A DNA stretch of 47,962 nt from Candidatus Sumerlaeota bacterium (GTDB lineage: Bacteria > Sumerlaeota > Sumerlaeia > SLMS01): NCBI GenBank assembly GCA_007133495.1, contig SLMS01000266.1, positions 1 to 47,962 of the forward strand, given 5' to 3'. Below are positions 47,372 to 47,962 of this stretch, piece after piece (position 1 is the stretch's first letter; every line of letters starts with the position of its first letter). Under the pieces are notes generated by a model. It ran no database searches. It worked only from the letters and a program-made list of their open reading frames with translations, and had not been told where the DNA came from. Both the position numbers and the translations under genes were made by a program.

Positions 47372-47962
47372 TCACTCAGTCAGCAGGTGCCGGCCTTTTT
47401 CGAGAAAGAGTGTGTAACGCTGGTTCACCACGGGCCGGGCGGGCTGCGAGGTGCCCTGGCGCTGCGCGAGGGCGCGGACAAGACCGAGCAGGGCCTCCGC
47501 GTCGCCGGCTGACACCATCTCCGGGGCGAGGCGCTCCGCTGCCGTGTCCATGTTGTGGTAGTTGCGCAGGGGAATGCAGACGGCGGCGGTGCGCAGTCCG
47601 GCGCGGGCGATGACGGTGGCTTCGCAGGTGCCACGGTCCATGAGGGCGCGCTTTACGGGAAGGCCTTGTTCCTGTCCGGCGGCCCAGAGGTCATCGGCCG
47701 CGTTGCCATCGAAGGTGGTGGTCCTGTCGCCGATTCGGACAATCGCTCCGGCGCCGAGAATGGCCGGGCCTGTCTCGGCACTCGTTTCGACGGAAACAAA
47801 GATGCCGTCCTCCGCCAGCAGGCGTGGGAAGGGGCGTTCCTCCATCAGGCACAGGGCGCCGCAAAAGCCGCACTCCTCGGCGCGTGTATAGACAAGGGAC
47901 AGGTCGATGGGCGCGGTGGAATCGAGAGCCTCGCGGCGGAGTGCCTCCAGCAGGATGGCACA
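47372..47962 (-). CDS. M42-like zinc metallopeptidase, partial at window edge
   Basis: C-terminal ~196 residues; the frame stays open to the last base, so the start is outside. VYTRAEECGFCGAL corresponds to the metal-binding/catalytic Glu-Glu region (usual EEVGLRGA), and VSVETSAE is near the metal Asp/Glu. The C-terminal IPLRNYHNMDTAAERL resembles the ip-RY-HsP/s-E motif of M42 aminopeptidases. M20 or M28 relatives are alternatives. Convergent with the cyanophycinase gene, 4 bp apart; both could degrade peptides. Confidence 0.65.
   Translation of the reverse strand, partial: CAILLEALRREALDSTAPIDLSLVYTRAEECGFCGALCLMEERPFPRLLAEDGIFVSVETSAETGPAILGAGAIVRIGDRTTTFDGNAADDLWAAGQEQGLPVKRALMDRGTCEATVIARAGLRTAAVCIPLRNYHNMDTAAERLAPEMVSAGDAEALLGLVRALAQRQGTSQPARPVVNQRYTLFLEKGRHLLTE

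Overview
The window looks like a chromosomal segment from a high-GC (roughly 64-65% by eye), diderm, probably uncultured bacterium. The diderm reading rests on a type IV pilus secretin cluster, a KDO-8-phosphate synthase (kdsA, LPS core) and several signal-peptide or lipobox proteins. The mix of GH38, GH172/DUF2961, DUF4432, PhyH-family and DUF58/TgpA genes, plus intergenic repeats of the 'aaccactgagacacgg' type, resembles PVC-like or other deep-branching MAG lineages. This is inference; no rRNA or universal marker is present to fix the phylum. No CRISPR array, tRNA, rRNA, transposase or phage gene was seen.

Layout. (1) 1-7.2 kb: an MscS channel; then, on the minus strand, trpF, a metallophosphoesterase, a thioredoxin-like protein, a methyltransferase and a glycosyltransferase; then two tandem paralogous membrane-anchored proteins of unknown function. 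Between mscS and the glycosyltransferase lies a 296-bp block bounded by perfect 15-bp inverted repeats. (2) 7.3-9.7 kb: an orphan CARF-domain (Cas02710-like) protein with a HEPN-like R-x5-H motif, divergent from phosphate acetyltransferase. (3) 10.0-15.8 kb: pilM-pilN-pilO-pilP-like-pilQ, preceded by a possible 52-codon ORF and closed by a strong terminator. (4) 15.9-20.2 kb, minus strand: a polytopic membrane protein with a PA14 partner; then upp and a family-4-like uracil-DNA glycosylase that lacks its usual catalytic motifs. (5) 20.4-28.2 kb, plus strand: DUF58, TgpA-like transglutaminase, kdsA, truA, a secreted glutaminyl cyclase and a MATE exporter.

(6) 28.2-33.05 kb holds the most unusual locus. 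An ion-transporter-like permease carries seven tandem ~46-residue repeats (a predicted seven-bladed beta-propeller) inserted between its transmembrane segments. It is followed 15 bp later by a hydantoinase/oxoprolinase-family ATPase with a long C-terminal extension, and preceded by a hairpin-rich leader. A VanY-like lipoprotein follows.

(7) 34.1-44.8 kb is a carbohydrate-use island: purple-acid-phosphatase-like enzyme, GH172 and GH38 alpha-mannosidase on the minus strand; PfkB kinase, D-lyxose/D-mannose isomerase and DUF4432 epimerase-like protein on the plus strand; xylose isomerase (minus) divergent from a PhyH dioxygenase (plus). Both divergent intergenic regions carry LacI-family-type operator palindromes, so the island may be one regulon whose regulator lies outside the window. 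(8) 44.8-48 kb: DNA polymerase IV, a cyanophycinase-like lipoprotein and the C-terminal part of a metallopeptidase that runs off the right edge.
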